Notes under the pieces: model-generated
What the model saw: only the letters and a program-made list of their open reading frames with translations
Told to the model about the DNA's origin: nothing
The model's database searches: none
In this document: positions 25,061 through 36,143 of the stretch, piece after piece
How the letters are laid out: each line of letters starts with the position of its first letter
Position numbering within the stretch: the first letter of the stretch is position 1
Position numbers and translations under genes: made by a program
Source: Paraburkholderia sp. BL25I1N1
Lineage (GTDB): Bacteria; Pseudomonadota; Gammaproteobacteria; Burkholderiales; Burkholderiaceae
Direction: 5' to 3'
Length of the DNA: 64,000 nucleotides
Assembly (NCBI RefSeq): GCF_003002025.1
Contig: NZ_PVZB01000019.1
Span: 102,817-166,816, forward strand

Positions 25061-26143
25061 TCAGTCCGCGTCGCCCAGCGAGGCCAGCAATTCCGCCTGG
25101 TGCTCGCTGACGAGCGCCGCGATCAGTTCGTCGAGATCGCCATCCATAATCGCGTCGAGGCGGTAAAGCGTCAGGTTGATACGATGATCCGTCAGTCGCC
25201 CTTGCGGGAAGTTGTACGTGCGAATCCGCTCCGAGCGGTCGCCCGAGCCGATCAGGCTCTTGCGCGTGGCGGCTTCCTTCGCCTGCTGCTCGTGCGATTG
25301 CTTGTCCTTGATGCGCGCGGCCAGCACCTTCAGCGCGCGATCCTTGTTCTTGTGCTGCGAGCGGTCGTCCTGACATTCGACGACGATCCCCGTCGGCAAA
25401 TGCGTGACGCGCACTGCGGAATCGGTCTTGTTGATGTGCTGCCCGCCCGCGCCGGACGCGCGGAACGTGTCGATCCGCAAATCAGCCGGATTGATCTCGA
25501 CTTCGCCGATTTCGTCCGCTTCCGGCATGACTGCGACCGTGCACGCCGACGTGTGAATGCGTCCTTGCGTTTCGGTCGCCGGCACACGTTGCACTCGGTG
25601 GCCGCCGGACTCGAACTTGAGCTTCGAATAAGCGGCTTCGCCCGCGATGCGCACGATCACTTCCTTGTAGCCGCCCAGGTCCGATTCGCTCGCCGACATC
25701 ATTTCCGCTTGCCAGCGGTTGCGTTCGGCAAAGCGCAGGTACATGCGCAGCAGGTCGCCTGCGAACAGCGCGGATTCGTCGCCGCCCGTGCCGGCGCGGA
25801 TTTCGAGGAAGATGTTGCGGTCGTCGTTCGGATCTTTCGGCAGCAGCATTTTCTGCAACTCGGCGCCCAGCTTTTCCATGCGCTCGCGGGCGGCGCGAAT
25901 TTCGTCTTCAGCGAAGTCGCGCATCGACGCATCCGCCAGCAATTCCTGCGCGGTGGTTGCGTCGTTCATGGCCTGACGCCACAGCGCGTAGTGGTCCACC
26001 ACCGGTCCGAGCTCGGCGTGTTCCCGCGTGAGCTTGCGGTATTGGTCGAGATTCGAGGTGATGTCCTCGCGGCTCAACAGATCGTTCAGTTCGGCCAGCC
26101 GGGTAGTGAGCTGGTCGAGCTTGCGTTGCATGCTCGTTTTCAT
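25061..26143 (-). CDS. prfA: Peptide chain release factor 1
   Basis: RF1 recognises UAA and UAG and triggers peptide release. From the ATG at 26143 it is 360 residues, the usual size. The RF1-specific codon-recognition tripeptide PAT is at 188-190 and the catalytic GGQ at 233-235 (GAGGQHINKTDSA). It lies 124 nt after hemA and is followed at once by prmC. Confidence 0.97.
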   Translation of the reverse strand: MKTSMQRKLDQLTTRLAELNDLLSREDITSNLDQYRKLTREHAELGPVVDHYALWRQAMNDATTAQELLADASMRDFAEDEIRAARERMEKLGAELQKMLLPKDPNDDRNIFLEIRAGTGGDESALFAGDLLRMYLRFAERNRWQAEMMSASESDLGGYKEVIVRIAGEAAYSKLKFESGGHRVQRVPATETQGRIHTSACTVAVMPEADEIGEVEINPADLRIDTFRASGAGGQHINKTDSAVRVTHLPTGIVVECQDDRSQHKNKDRALKVLAARIKDKQSHEQQAKEAATRKSLIGSGDRSERIRTYNFPQGRLTDHRINLTLYRLDAIMDGDLDELIAALVSEHQAELLASLGDAD

Positions 26144-26267
26144 CGGACGGGGTATCGGAGCGGGCTCCGGCAAAGACGACGACTAGGGGAATGGGCGGAT
26201 GCCCTGGTCTGAAGCACGTCGCGGGCCACTTGCGGGTAGCCCGGTCAGCGCGGCGGTGGCTGCGCCG

Positions 26268-27554
26268 CTAACGCTCCGTGGAACCGGAGTGTTTGTAGAA
26301 ACCGCTCATGAGTTCGATGAGCGTGTCGCGGTTCTCGCTGCTCGCGCGATTGAGCGCGTGCGTGGGACCGTGGATCAGTTTATTGGTGAGCGATTGCGAC
26401 AGCGCTTCGAGCACGGCGGCCGGATCTTCGCCGCGCGCGAGCATTTTCTGCGCGCGTTCGACTTCGGCGCGGCGCAGCACGTCGGCCTGCGTGTGCATAT
26501 GGCGGATTACCGGCACGATACTGCGTGCGTCCAGCCATTGCATGAAATTCTGCACGCGCGTTTCGATGATCGCTTCGGCTTGTGCCACCGCGGCTTGCCG
26601 CGACGCATTGCCTTCGCGGACGATCGCGCCGAGGTCGTCGACGGTATAGAGGAACACGTCTTCGAGCTTGCCGACTTCGGGTTCGATATCGCGCGGAACG
26701 GCCAGATCGACCATGAAAATCGGCCGGTGACGACGCGCTTTCACTGCCCGCTCGACCGCGCCCAAGCCGATGATCGGCAAGGTGGACGCCGTGCACGACA
26801 CGATGATGTCGAACTCATGCATGCGCGAAGGCAGTTCCGACAGCGGAATGGCCCGGCCGTTGAAGCGCTCGGCGAGACGCGTGCCGCGCTCGGCCGTGCG
26901 ATTCGCAACGACGAGTTCACGCGGTTGCTGCGCCGCGAAGTGCGTGGCGCACAGCTCGATCATTTCGCCCGCGCCAATGAACAGCACGCGCTGGTTCGAG
27001 ACCTTGTCGAAAATCCGCTGGGCGAGGCGCACCGCGGCGGCCGCCATGGAAACCGACTGCGCGCCGATTTCGGTCGTGCTACGCACTTCCTTCGCCACGG
27101 CGAAGGTGCGCTGGAACAACTGGTTCAGATAGGTGCCGAGCGCGCCCGCTTCGGACGCGGTACGCACCGCGTCCTTCATTTGTCCGACGATTTGCGTCTC
27201 ACCCAGCACCATCGAATCCAGCCCGGAAGCGACGCGAAACGCGTGGCGCACGGCTTCCGACTGGGGCAGCGCATAGACGTGCGGCGCGAGCTGCTCGATG
27301 GGCAGGTTGTGGTACTTGGAAAGCCACTGGATCGCGGCTTCGCGCGCCGCCTGGTCGTCGGTCGCGCAGTAAAGTTCGGTGCGATTGCAGGTGGAGAGAA
27401 TGGCCGCTTCAGGCGCCGTGCGGGCCGACGGGCCGAGCCAGATGCTCTTGAAGGTGTCCAGAGCAGGCTTGATCTGTTCGAGCGGAAACGCCACGCGTTC
27501 GCGCAAGGCGACAGGCGCAGTGTGGTGGTTGATTCCGATCGTTAGAAGCTGCAT
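26268..27554 (-). CDS. hemA: Glutamyl-tRNA reductase
   Basis: First committed step of C5-pathway tetrapyrrole synthesis: NADPH reduction of glutamyl-tRNA to glutamate-1-semialdehyde. 428 residues. The N-terminal GINHHTAPVALRE and the catalytic STCNRTELY (nucleophilic Cys) are intact. The NADPH domain has FIGAGEMIELCA, and a C-terminal dimerisation domain follows. Immediately upstream of the ATG the mRNA reads CTCCCCCAA, so there is no Shine-Dalgarno; a TATAAT box at 27581-27586 would give a leader of about 20 nt. Confidence 0.96.
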   Translation of the reverse strand: MQLLTIGINHHTAPVALRERVAFPLEQIKPALDTFKSIWLGPSARTAPEAAILSTCNRTELYCATDDQAAREAAIQWLSKYHNLPIEQLAPHVYALPQSEAVRHAFRVASGLDSMVLGETQIVGQMKDAVRTASEAGALGTYLNQLFQRTFAVAKEVRSTTEIGAQSVSMAAAAVRLAQRIFDKVSNQRVLFIGAGEMIELCATHFAAQQPRELVVANRTAERGTRLAERFNGRAIPLSELPSRMHEFDIIVSCTASTLPIIGLGAVERAVKARRHRPIFMVDLAVPRDIEPEVGKLEDVFLYTVDDLGAIVREGNASRQAAVAQAEAIIETRVQNFMQWLDARSIVPVIRHMHTQADVLRRAEVERAQKMLARGEDPAAVLEALSQSLTNKLIHGPTHALNRASSENRDTLIELMSGFYKHSGSTER

Positions 27555-27580
27555 TTGGGGGAGCTATGGTTTAGCCCAAT

Positions 27581-27586
27581 ATTATA
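27581..27586 (-). promoter_or_regulatory. Consensus -10 box before hemA
   Basis: Minus-strand TATAAT, expected start about 27574, 20 nt from the hemA ATG. No good -35 element was found at 16-18 nt. Confidence 0.45.
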
Positions 27587-27617
27587 GCGTTTCCACGATT
27601 TCCACATTGCGCGCGGC

Positions 27618-28328
27618 TTATTCCGCGTTTACAACCGCCTCCAGCGGGATCGCGTCGAGTTGATAGCCGAAACCGTAAAGCGGCGTCAGGCAATAGCCGT
27701 GTTCCGGATGAAGCTGCAATTTATTGCGCACGCGGGACGCGTGCGTGTCCACGGTGCGCGACCTTACGTCGCGTCGGCGCGTCCAGACGTTTTCAAGAAT
27801 ATGCGCTCGCGACACCGGCCGCGAGAGATTGCTGAACAACAGCAGCGCAAGGCGGAATTCCTTCGGCGTCAGCAAAACTGTTTGCTTCCGGAACGTGACG
27901 GCAAATTGCGCCGCATCGAACGCATATTCGCCGATGATGTCGCGCCGCCGGTTGGGCGGGCGCCGCAAGCCGGCGCGGCGCAGCAGCGCGTCCACGCGGG
28001 CCAGCATCTCGGGGCCGCGGACCGGTTTGGTCAGGCAGTCGTCGGCGCCGGCGTGCAGCGCGGCGACAATCTGGCTTTCGCGCGGCGCCGACATCAGCAC
28101 GATCACCGGCAACCCCGGCAGGATGGCGCGGGCTCGCGGAATGACATCTTCGGCGGAATGGTCGCCGGCCCAGCTTTCGGTGATGAGAAGGTCGAAGAAT
28201 TCTTCGTTCGCGTGCTTGAGAAACGGCACGCTCGCGATGAAGTGCTGACACAGATGACCGCCGGCGAAGACCAACCGGCCGACCAGTTCAGCATGCCGCA
28301 AGTCCGGCTCGATAAGGGCAATTCGCAT
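27618..28328 (-). CDS. OmpR-type response regulator with Glu at the phospho-acceptor position
   Basis: 236 residues: a receiver domain (about 1-115) and a winged-helix DNA-binding domain (about 130-228; LTPKEFRLALLLFSN and the VDTHASRVRNKL recognition helix). In the receiver the usual Asp of the beta3 loop is Glu51 (FDLLITESW). The acidic pocket is E7/D9 with a Pro between them, while Ser80 and Lys101 (TKP) are conserved. This suggests a phosphorylation-independent or constitutively active-like regulator. No sensor kinase is adjacent. It lies just upstream of hemA on the same strand. Confidence 0.87.
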   Translation of the reverse strand: MRIALIEPDLRHAELVGRLVFAGGHLCQHFIASVPFLKHANEEFFDLLITESWAGDHSAEDVIPRARAILPGLPVIVLMSAPRESQIVAALHAGADDCLTKPVRGPEMLARVDALLRRAGLRRPPNRRRDIIGEYAFDAAQFAVTFRKQTVLLTPKEFRLALLLFSNLSRPVSRAHILENVWTRRRDVRSRTVDTHASRVRNKLQLHPEHGYCLTPLYGFGYQLDAIPLEAVVNAE

Positions 28329-28532
28329 GACGCGCTTTCAGCGTGGCAATGACCGGGGACCAGGCTTTTCCGTAAGGCTGACAGCTTGCCTAACATCACC
28401 CCGACCCCTAAACTCAACCGCTATGCGGAAAGCGCCGTGCTGAACTTCTATAGTTAATGAGACAAAAATGCTAGCTGTGTTGGCCCCTTGCGCCCATGAG
28501 ACGAATCCGAAACTGCGCGAGGCCAGCCGTTA

Positions 28533-28787
28533 ATGGGGTGGCCCGGCCTTGTAGTGTTGGGGGCGGCGATTGGCCTCGCGGGCTGGTGGTTGCATCCGCT
28601 GCGACGCGCGAGCCGCGCCCGGTGGTGGGTGGCGCTGCTGGCCGGCGTACTGGGCGCGGCCGTCGCGCACATGGCCGGCAACGTGATTGGTCTCTTCCAT
28701 GACGGCGATACGCTCGAATGGCCGGTATGCACCGGCGTCGCGTTGATCGCCGTTGCCGTGACGGTCGGCTTGCTTTCCCGTCGATGA
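28533..28787 (+). CDS. Small integral membrane protein, GlsB/YeaQ-like
   Basis: 84 residues with three hydrophobic helices (about 3-20, 31-52, 62-80). The small size and GWW/AGxxGAAVAHMAGN pattern resemble transglycosylase-associated GlsB/YeaQ/YmgE proteins, whose function is not established. The similarity is loose. The start has a weak GAGG. It lies 19 nt before the aminopeptidase gene, probably in the same transcript. Confidence 0.6.
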   Translation: MGWPGLVVLGAAIGLAGWWLHPLRRASRARWWVALLAGVLGAAVAHMAGNVIGLFHDGDTLEWPVCTGVALIAVAVTVGLLSRR

Positions 28788-28806
28788 ATATTTGCAGGTG
28801 ACTCCG

Positions 28807-30621
28807 ATGAATGCCCGACTCCCCGAAACTTCCTCCATTCCCGAACGGCTTGCCACCTTGCGCAACGCAATGGCGCGCGAAGGCGTCGCCGCCTATCTGG
28901 TGCCGTCCGCCGACCCGCATCTGTCCGAGTATCTGCCTGGGCGCTGGCAAGGCCGGCAGTGGCTGTCCGGTTTCACCGGCTCGGCCGGCACACTGGTCGT
29001 GACCGCGGACTTCGCCGGCGTCTGGACAGATAGCCGCTATTGGGAACAGGCCAATGCGCAACTGGCCGGCACCGGCGTTCAGCTCATGAAAATGACCGGC
29101 GGCCAGCAGACCGTGCCGCATTTCGAATGGCTCGCTCAGAACGTGCCGGCTGGCGCCACGGTCGGCGTGGATGGCGCCGTGCTCGGCGTAGCGGCGGCGC
29201 GTGCCTTGAGCCAGGCTCTCAACGCCCGCGGCGTGCAGTTGCGCACCGACGTCGATCTGTTCGACGCGATCTGGCCGCAGCGTCCGTCGCTGCCGGCGGC
29301 CGCCGTGTTCGAGCACGCCGCGCCGCATGCGAGCGTCGCACGGTCGGACAAGCTCGCGCAGATTCGCCGCGCGATGGCAGACAAAGGCGCGCAATGGCAC
29401 TTCATCTCCACGCTCGACGATCTCGCGTGGCTGCTGAATCTGCGCGGCGCCGACGTCAGCTACAACCCCGTGTTCGTGGCGCATGCGCTGATCGGTGTCG
29501 ACCACGCGTCGCTGTTCGTCGCAGATGGCAAGGTGCCGCAGGCGCTAGCCGATGCGCTCGCGAAAGACAACATCAGCGTCGAGCCGTATGCGAAGGCGGC
29601 GGACGCACTGGCCGCGCTGCCCGCCGGCAGCACGCTGCTGATCGACCCGCGCCGCATCACGTTCGGCTCGCTGCAATCGGTGCCGTCGACGGTCACGGTG
29701 GTCGAGGCCGTCAACCCGTCCACCTTCTTCAAATCGCGCAAGACGGAGGCGGAAGCCGAGCATGTGCGCGAGACAATGGAACAGGACGGCGCGGCGCTGG
29801 CGGAATTTTTCGCGTGGTTCGAAGGCGCGCTGGGCAACGAAACGATCACCGAACTCACCATCGACGAACGTTTGACAGCGGCTCGCGCGCGCCGTCCGGG
29901 CTTCGTGTCGCTGAGCTTTGCGACGATCGCCGGCTTCAATGCGAACGGCGCGATGCCGCACTACCGCGCCACCGAGGAATCGCATTCGGTGATCGAAGGC
30001 GACGGCCTGTTGCTGATCGATTCGGGCGCGCAGTATCTGAGCGGCACGACCGACATTACGCGCGTGGTGCCGATCGGCACCCCTAGCGATGCGCAGCGGC
30101 GCGATTTCACGATCGTACTGAAGGGCACCATGGCGCTTTCGCGCGCGCAGTTCCCGCGCGGCATCCGTTCGCCGATGCTCGACGCGATCGCCCGCGCGCC
30201 GATCTGGGAAGCCGGCGCCGATTATGGCCACGGCACCGGTCACGGCGTGGGCTACTTCCTGAACGTGCACGAAGGTCCGCAGGTGATCTCGCACTACGCC
30301 CCGGCCGAACCGTGGACGGCGATGGAAGAGGGCATGATCACCTCGGTCGAGCCGGGCATTTACCGTCCGGGCAAATGGGGCGTGCGAATCGAGAATCTGG
30401 TGCTGAACGTGCCGGCCGGTGAAACCGAGTTCGGCGATTTCCTCAAGTTCGAGACCTTGACGCTGTGCCCGATCGATACGCGCTGCCTCGACCTGTCGCT
30501 GCTGCGCGAGGATGAACGCGCGTGGCTGAACGCGTATCACGAGACGGTGCGCACGCGGCTGTCGCCGCACGTGTCGGGCGACGCCAAGGCGTGGCTGGAG
30601 CTGCGCACGCAACCCATCTGA
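28807..30621 (+). CDS. Aminopeptidase P family (M24B) metallopeptidase
   Basis: 604 residues, the long three-domain form related to eukaryotic XPNPEP1. Two creatinase-like N-terminal domains precede a pita-bread catalytic domain. Metal ligands are recognisable: two Asp in LLIDSGAQY...GTTDITR (near residue 405-416), His in GHGTGHGVGYFLNVHE, and Glu in SVEPGIY and VRIENL. It removes N-terminal residues preceding proline. The start at 28807 has AGGTG upstream and follows a small membrane protein gene. Confidence 0.92.
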   Translation: MNARLPETSSIPERLATLRNAMAREGVAAYLVPSADPHLSEYLPGRWQGRQWLSGFTGSAGTLVVTADFAGVWTDSRYWEQANAQLAGTGVQLMKMTGGQQTVPHFEWLAQNVPAGATVGVDGAVLGVAAARALSQALNARGVQLRTDVDLFDAIWPQRPSLPAAAVFEHAAPHASVARSDKLAQIRRAMADKGAQWHFISTLDDLAWLLNLRGADVSYNPVFVAHALIGVDHASLFVADGKVPQALADALAKDNISVEPYAKAADALAALPAGSTLLIDPRRITFGSLQSVPSTVTVVEAVNPSTFFKSRKTEAEAEHVRETMEQDGAALAEFFAWFEGALGNETITELTIDERLTAARARRPGFVSLSFATIAGFNANGAMPHYRATEESHSVIEGDGLLLIDSGAQYLSGTTDITRVVPIGTPSDAQRRDFTIVLKGTMALSRAQFPRGIRSPMLDAIARAPIWEAGADYGHGTGHGVGYFLNVHEGPQVISHYAPAEPWTAMEEGMITSVEPGIYRPGKWGVRIENLVLNVPAGETEFGDFLKFETLTLCPIDTRCLDLSLLREDERAWLNAYHETVRTRLSPHVSGDAKAWLELRTQPI

Positions 30622-30652
30622 TCGCAATCGGAAACGAGCTTACGGAGCGTGC

Positions 30653-31276
30653 ATGGCCATCAAGGCAGTGGTGTTCGATTTCGGCGGCGTGCTGATCGAC
30701 TGGAGTCCCGAGTATCTGTATCGGGAACTGATCCCGGACGAAACCGAGCGGCGCTGGTTTCTGACCCACGTCTGTTCGATGGACTGGGTGATCCGTCAGG
30801 ACGGCGGCCAGCCGATCGTCGAGGCCACCGCCGAACTGGTGGCGAAGTTTCCCGATCACGAAGCGCTGATCCGCGCGTTCTACGCGCGCTGGCACGAGAT
30901 GGTGGCCGGAGTGCTGGAAGAGGGCGTCGCAATCATGGAAAAGCTCGAAGCGGCCGAAGTGCCGCTCTTCGGACTGACCAACTGGTCGGCGGAAACCTTC
31001 CCGTATGCGTGGGAGCATTACCCGGTGCTGCGGCGCTTTCGCGACATTGTCGTGTCGGGGCGAGTGAAGATGGTGAAGCCCGATCCGGCCATTTTCGCGG
31101 CCATGCGCGAGCGGATCGAGGCGCAATTGCCCGGCATCAAGCCGGCCGAACTCGTCTTCATCGACGACAACCTGAAGAACGCTGAGGCCGCGACGGCGCT
31201 CGGCTGGCATGGCGTGCATCACACCAGCGCCGCGCGAACCGAAGCGAAACTGCGTGAGCTTGGCTTGCCGGTTTAA
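30653..31276 (+). CDS. HAD-family hydrolase, YihX-like
   Basis: 207 residues of the haloacid dehalogenase superfamily. Motif I is VVFDFGGVLID (nucleophile Asp9, with Gly in place of the second Asp, as in the YihX subgroup), motif II GLTNWS, motif III Lys in MVKPDP, motif IV FIDDNLKNAEAA. Likely a small sugar-phosphate or nucleotide phosphatase; the substrate is unknown. It lies 31 nt after the aminopeptidase gene with ACGGAG before the ATG, so cotranscription is likely. Confidence 0.9.
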   Translation: MAIKAVVFDFGGVLIDWSPEYLYRELIPDETERRWFLTHVCSMDWVIRQDGGQPIVEATAELVAKFPDHEALIRAFYARWHEMVAGVLEEGVAIMEKLEAAEVPLFGLTNWSAETFPYAWEHYPVLRRFRDIVVSGRVKMVKPDPAIFAAMRERIEAQLPGIKPAELVFIDDNLKNAEAATALGWHGVHHTSAARTEAKLRELGLPV

Positions 31277-31297
31277 GGCTGAGGCGTCTGCCCCGGC

Positions 31298-32419
31298 CTA
31301 CTGGCCGAGCAGATTTTTCAACGCGTTACCCAAGCCTTTCACGGTTTCGCCTGCGCCCTTTGCCACGTCTTCGACGCTCACACCGAGCGCCTTGGCAAAG
31401 CCGTTACCGATGCGCTTTATCAGCCCTTCCTGCACCGAGAATTTCGGGTCGCGCAAATTCCCATCCAGCACGAAATGCAGCGTGATGTCGCCGTTGTGCG
31501 ACTTGAGCGCGGCGACCGCGGCCTTGGTCGGAATCGACATGAACGTGTCGAGCGGATTGCCGCTGTCGGCGAGTTGCAGATTGTGGATGGTGAGCGTGCC
31601 GGGTGCGTGCAACTGATAGTTGCTCACCGTCGAGTCCACCGTCAGATCGACCGTGCCGCCCGCCACTTGCGCCTTGGCGCCGGCCTTCTTGATGAGATAC
31701 GGGTCGAGCATCACGATATCGACGCCGCGCAGCTTGCTCGTAGTCTGCGAATCCTTGCTGGCAACCTTGATCCAGCCGCCGAACGACACCGTGCCCGTAT
31801 GCTGCGGGCCCTTGATGGAGCCCGTGACATTGACATGGGTCGGGTCAGTGAGCGCGGGCAGGCGCAGATTATCGACGGTCGCGTTGGCATCGCTGACCGT
31901 CACCTTGAAGGGCGGCGGCCCAACCGTCATGTCGTAGAAGTGGAAGTTGCCCCGTTCGAAGCTGATGTGGTCGATCTGCTTTTCGCGTGGAATGGACGCC
32001 GCCGTGCCGCTGCCTTCGGTGTCGGATCGATTCACCGTTTCTCGTAGATTCGGCATCAGGCGAATCGCGCCGTCCTTCGTGCGCAGCACGGCGATGTCGA
32101 AGCCGCGTACCACCACGCTGCGAATATGCATGCGCCGCGCGATCAGATCGCGAATGTCGGGTGTGAGGGTGACTTCGTCCGCCCGGAGCGGATCGCCGGC
32201 CGGCCAGCCGGGCGGCGCTTTGAGAAGAACGTTGGTGAGATGAACCGAAGTGAGGCCGACCTCGATAGTTTCGGCGCTGCCCAAGGGACCGAGCGCCGCG
32301 ATCACACGCTCCTTGACCTCGCGTTGCGCGAACTGCAAAGCGCCGACCACGACGACGATCAGCACCAGCAGCACGCCGCCCGCGGCGACGGCCCAGCGCT
32401 TGCCCTTCGACATCGCCAT
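31298..32419 (-). CDS. AsmA/DUF748-like envelope protein
   Basis: 373 residues. An N-terminal signal anchor (about 8-30) is followed by beta-strand-rich sequence of the DUF748/AsmA type (VGLTSVHLTNVLLKAP, IRSVVVRGFDIAV, GTLTIHNLQLADSG). It ends in an Ala/Gly-rich helical tail. AsmA-like proteins span the periplasm and may move lipids or affect outer-membrane assembly; a specific role here is inference. The ATG at 32419 has GAGGAGGCAAGC directly upstream. Confidence 0.75.
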   Translation of the reverse strand: MAMSKGKRWAVAAGGVLLVLIVVVVGALQFAQREVKERVIAALGPLGSAETIEVGLTSVHLTNVLLKAPPGWPAGDPLRADEVTLTPDIRDLIARRMHIRSVVVRGFDIAVLRTKDGAIRLMPNLRETVNRSDTEGSGTAASIPREKQIDHISFERGNFHFYDMTVGPPPFKVTVSDANATVDNLRLPALTDPTHVNVTGSIKGPQHTGTVSFGGWIKVASKDSQTTSKLRGVDIVMLDPYLIKKAGAKAQVAGGTVDLTVDSTVSNYQLHAPGTLTIHNLQLADSGNPLDTFMSIPTKAAVAALKSHNGDITLHFVLDGNLRDPKFSVQEGLIKRIGNGFAKALGVSVEDVAKGAGETVKGLGNALKNLLGQ

Positions 32420-32726
32420 GCTTGCCTCCTCGTCACCGCCTGTCGCGCGGTGTGGCAGTGATCGGTCTGCGCGCACGCCGGGCGGCGCGCGCTCTTGGAT
32501 GTGTCTGTCCAAGGCGGAACGCGCGACACGAATTCCGCCGCGATGACGTGTATCACGCCATCGCGAGCAATGCGTGTGCCCTGCCGCTCGTACGGGTGAC
32601 GCCCAGGCGTGTTTGCGCCGCGAGGCAGGTTGCGCCGCGAAGTGACGCTGTTCGAGCGCCTGAGAAACGGCCATCGAAGCGGCGCACGCGTCAATCAATC
32701 CGACGCGCAGGCCGCCCGATCCGGGC
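32420..32726. other. Intergenic region, 307 nt, no feature seen
   Basis: It lies between ettA (upstream on the minus strand) and the AsmA-like gene. I see no terminator-type hairpin with a T-run, no convincing promoter and no small frame with plausible codon use. Confidence 0.5.
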
Positions 32727-34391
<1,665 letters not shown>

Positions 34392-34624
34392 TTGCTTGCA
34401 ATAGACGTTGACGACGCCGGCCGCATTGGGGCGGGCGGTCGTGGGTGGATGGGTAATCGGTGTTATGGCCGGGCGGAGCGCCCGGCGCCGGCCGGCGCGG
34501 CATGTAGCGCGGCGTCGAACTTCGCGACGCCCCGCGCGCGGGCGGGTGGTTCAGGTGGCATTGTACTTCGGCGCAAGCGCGCGGCGGCAGCGGCTGGCCA
34601 TTCGGCCAGGGGCCGCTCGGATGC

Positions 34625-34924
34625 TCACAACCAATCCGCCACGCCGCCATGGCGCGAACAGGTGCCGGTGCGATGCCGGCTGAAGCTGTAGGTGGAATCG
34701 CGGCAGCGCGCGGTTGCGCCTTCAGGCGCCTTGCCGGATAACGAGCGGGCCGGCGCGTGCACCGTGCTGCCGTCGCGATTGGTGTAGGTGTTGTGGTTGC
34801 TAAGGTCTGCTTCGTCGGGCGTGGTGCCCGGCGCTACGTAAGCGAACGCGGACGATGCGCTGAACAGCAGCGCCGCGGCAACCGCCGCGTACGAGCGCAG
34901 GCTTTTGTGGATCGTGCATGTCAT
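34625..34924 (-). CDS. DUF3761 family exported small protein
   Basis: 99 residues with a Sec signal peptide ending near AFAYVAP. The mature part ends with RCRDSTYSFSRHRTGTCSRHGGVADWL-like residues, the short Cys/His pattern (CxDxxYSFSxHxxGTCSxHGGV) that defines DUF3761. Role unknown. The ATG at 34924 is preceded by AAGAAAGAC. It follows ugpC on the same strand after 49 nt. Confidence 0.82.
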   Translation of the reverse strand: MTCTIHKSLRSYAAVAAALLFSASSAFAYVAPGTTPDEADLSNHNTYTNRDGSTVHAPARSLSGKAPEGATARCRDSTYSFSRHRTGTCSRHGGVADWL

Positions 34925-34973
34925 TGTCTTTCTTGCGCTTGTTGTTCTGAGTTCCAACGCGCTTTGCCGCGCT

Positions 34974-36062
34974 TCAATTCGCGCGCCGTCCGCTCGCCGG
35001 ATCGAAGAAATGCAGATGCCGCGCGGGCAGCGCCACCTGCAGCGCGTCACCCGCCGCGGGCCGATGCGCGTGCGGCAGGCGCACCGTGACGTCGTGCTTG
35101 CCCCAGCGGCCGTGCGCGAGGTTGTCCGCGCCGAGCAACTCGCAGGAGTCGACGATGAGCGTTCCGTGAGGCGCGTCCGCCTGGCCGGGGCTCATGTGCT
35201 CCGGACGAATGCCGAGCGTCCATTCGCGTCCTTTGGCAACTTCCTGGCCGATCGACGCGACGTCGGTCAGCGGCAGCTTCGGACCATTGCCCGCCACTTC
35301 GAAATACGCACCGTCGTCCGATACGCGGCCTTCCAGCAAATTCATCCCCGGCGAGCCGATGAAGCTCGCGACGAACACCGTCGCAGGCCGTTCATACACC
35401 TCGGTCGGCGCGCCGATCTGCTCGGCATGGCCCTTGTTCATCACGATCACACGCTGCGCCAATGTCATCGCTTCGATCTGATCGTGCGTCACGTACAGAC
35501 TCGTCGTGGCGAGCCGCGCATGCAGGCGCTGGATTTCGAGCCGCATCTGCACGCGCAGGCGCGCGTCGAGATTCGACAGCGGTTCGTCGAACAAAAACAC
35601 GGCCGGCTCGCGCACGATTGCGCGACCCATCGCGACGCGTTGCCGCTGGCCGCCGGACAACTCGCGCGGCTTGCGTTGCAACAGCGCTTCGAGTTCGAGA
35701 ATCTGCGCGGCGGCGTCCACGCGCTTCGCAATCTGCGCGCGGTCCACGCCCGCGATCTTCAGCGCGTAGCCCATGTTTTCGGCGACGCTCATATGCGGAT
35801 ACAGCGCGTAGTTCTGGAACACCATCGCGATGTTGCGATCCTTCGGCTCCAGTTGATTGACTACTCTGCCGGCGATCGAAATGCTGCCCTCGGAGATGCG
35901 TTCGAGTCCCGCCACCATCCGCAGCAAGGTCGATTTGCCGCAACCCGACGGGCCGACCATCACGACGAACTCGCCGTCGGCGACGTCCACGTCGATACCG
36001 TGCAGCACGAACTGTTTGCCGTCGTAGGTTTTTTTAACGCCTTGCAGGGTCAGTGCAGCCAT
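34974..36062 (-). CDS. ugpC: sn-Glycerol-3-phosphate ABC transporter, ATP-binding subunit
   Basis: ATPase of the Ugp importer for glycerol-3-phosphate and glycerophosphodiesters. 362 residues of the MalK/UgpC type: Walker A GPSGCGKST, signature LSGGQRQRVAMG, Walker B VFLFDEPLSNLD, and a C-terminal TOBE/regulatory domain with LGIRPEHMS. It is the last transporter gene in ugpBAEC, 81 nt after ugpE. Confidence 0.94.
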   Translation of the reverse strand: MAALTLQGVKKTYDGKQFVLHGIDVDVADGEFVVMVGPSGCGKSTLLRMVAGLERISEGSISIAGRVVNQLEPKDRNIAMVFQNYALYPHMSVAENMGYALKIAGVDRAQIAKRVDAAAQILELEALLQRKPRELSGGQRQRVAMGRAIVREPAVFLFDEPLSNLDARLRVQMRLEIQRLHARLATTSLYVTHDQIEAMTLAQRVIVMNKGHAEQIGAPTEVYERPATVFVASFIGSPGMNLLEGRVSDDGAYFEVAGNGPKLPLTDVASIGQEVAKGREWTLGIRPEHMSPGQADAPHGTLIVDSCELLGADNLAHGRWGKHDVTVRLPHAHRPAAGDALQVALPARHLHFFDPASGRRAN

Positions 36063-36143
36063 GCCGTTTTAGCCTTTCGTTGCGTGCCGCGGATCGCGGT
36101 TTTATCTATTCCAGTGCGTCAAGAATGCTCGTTGAAGAGCCGC

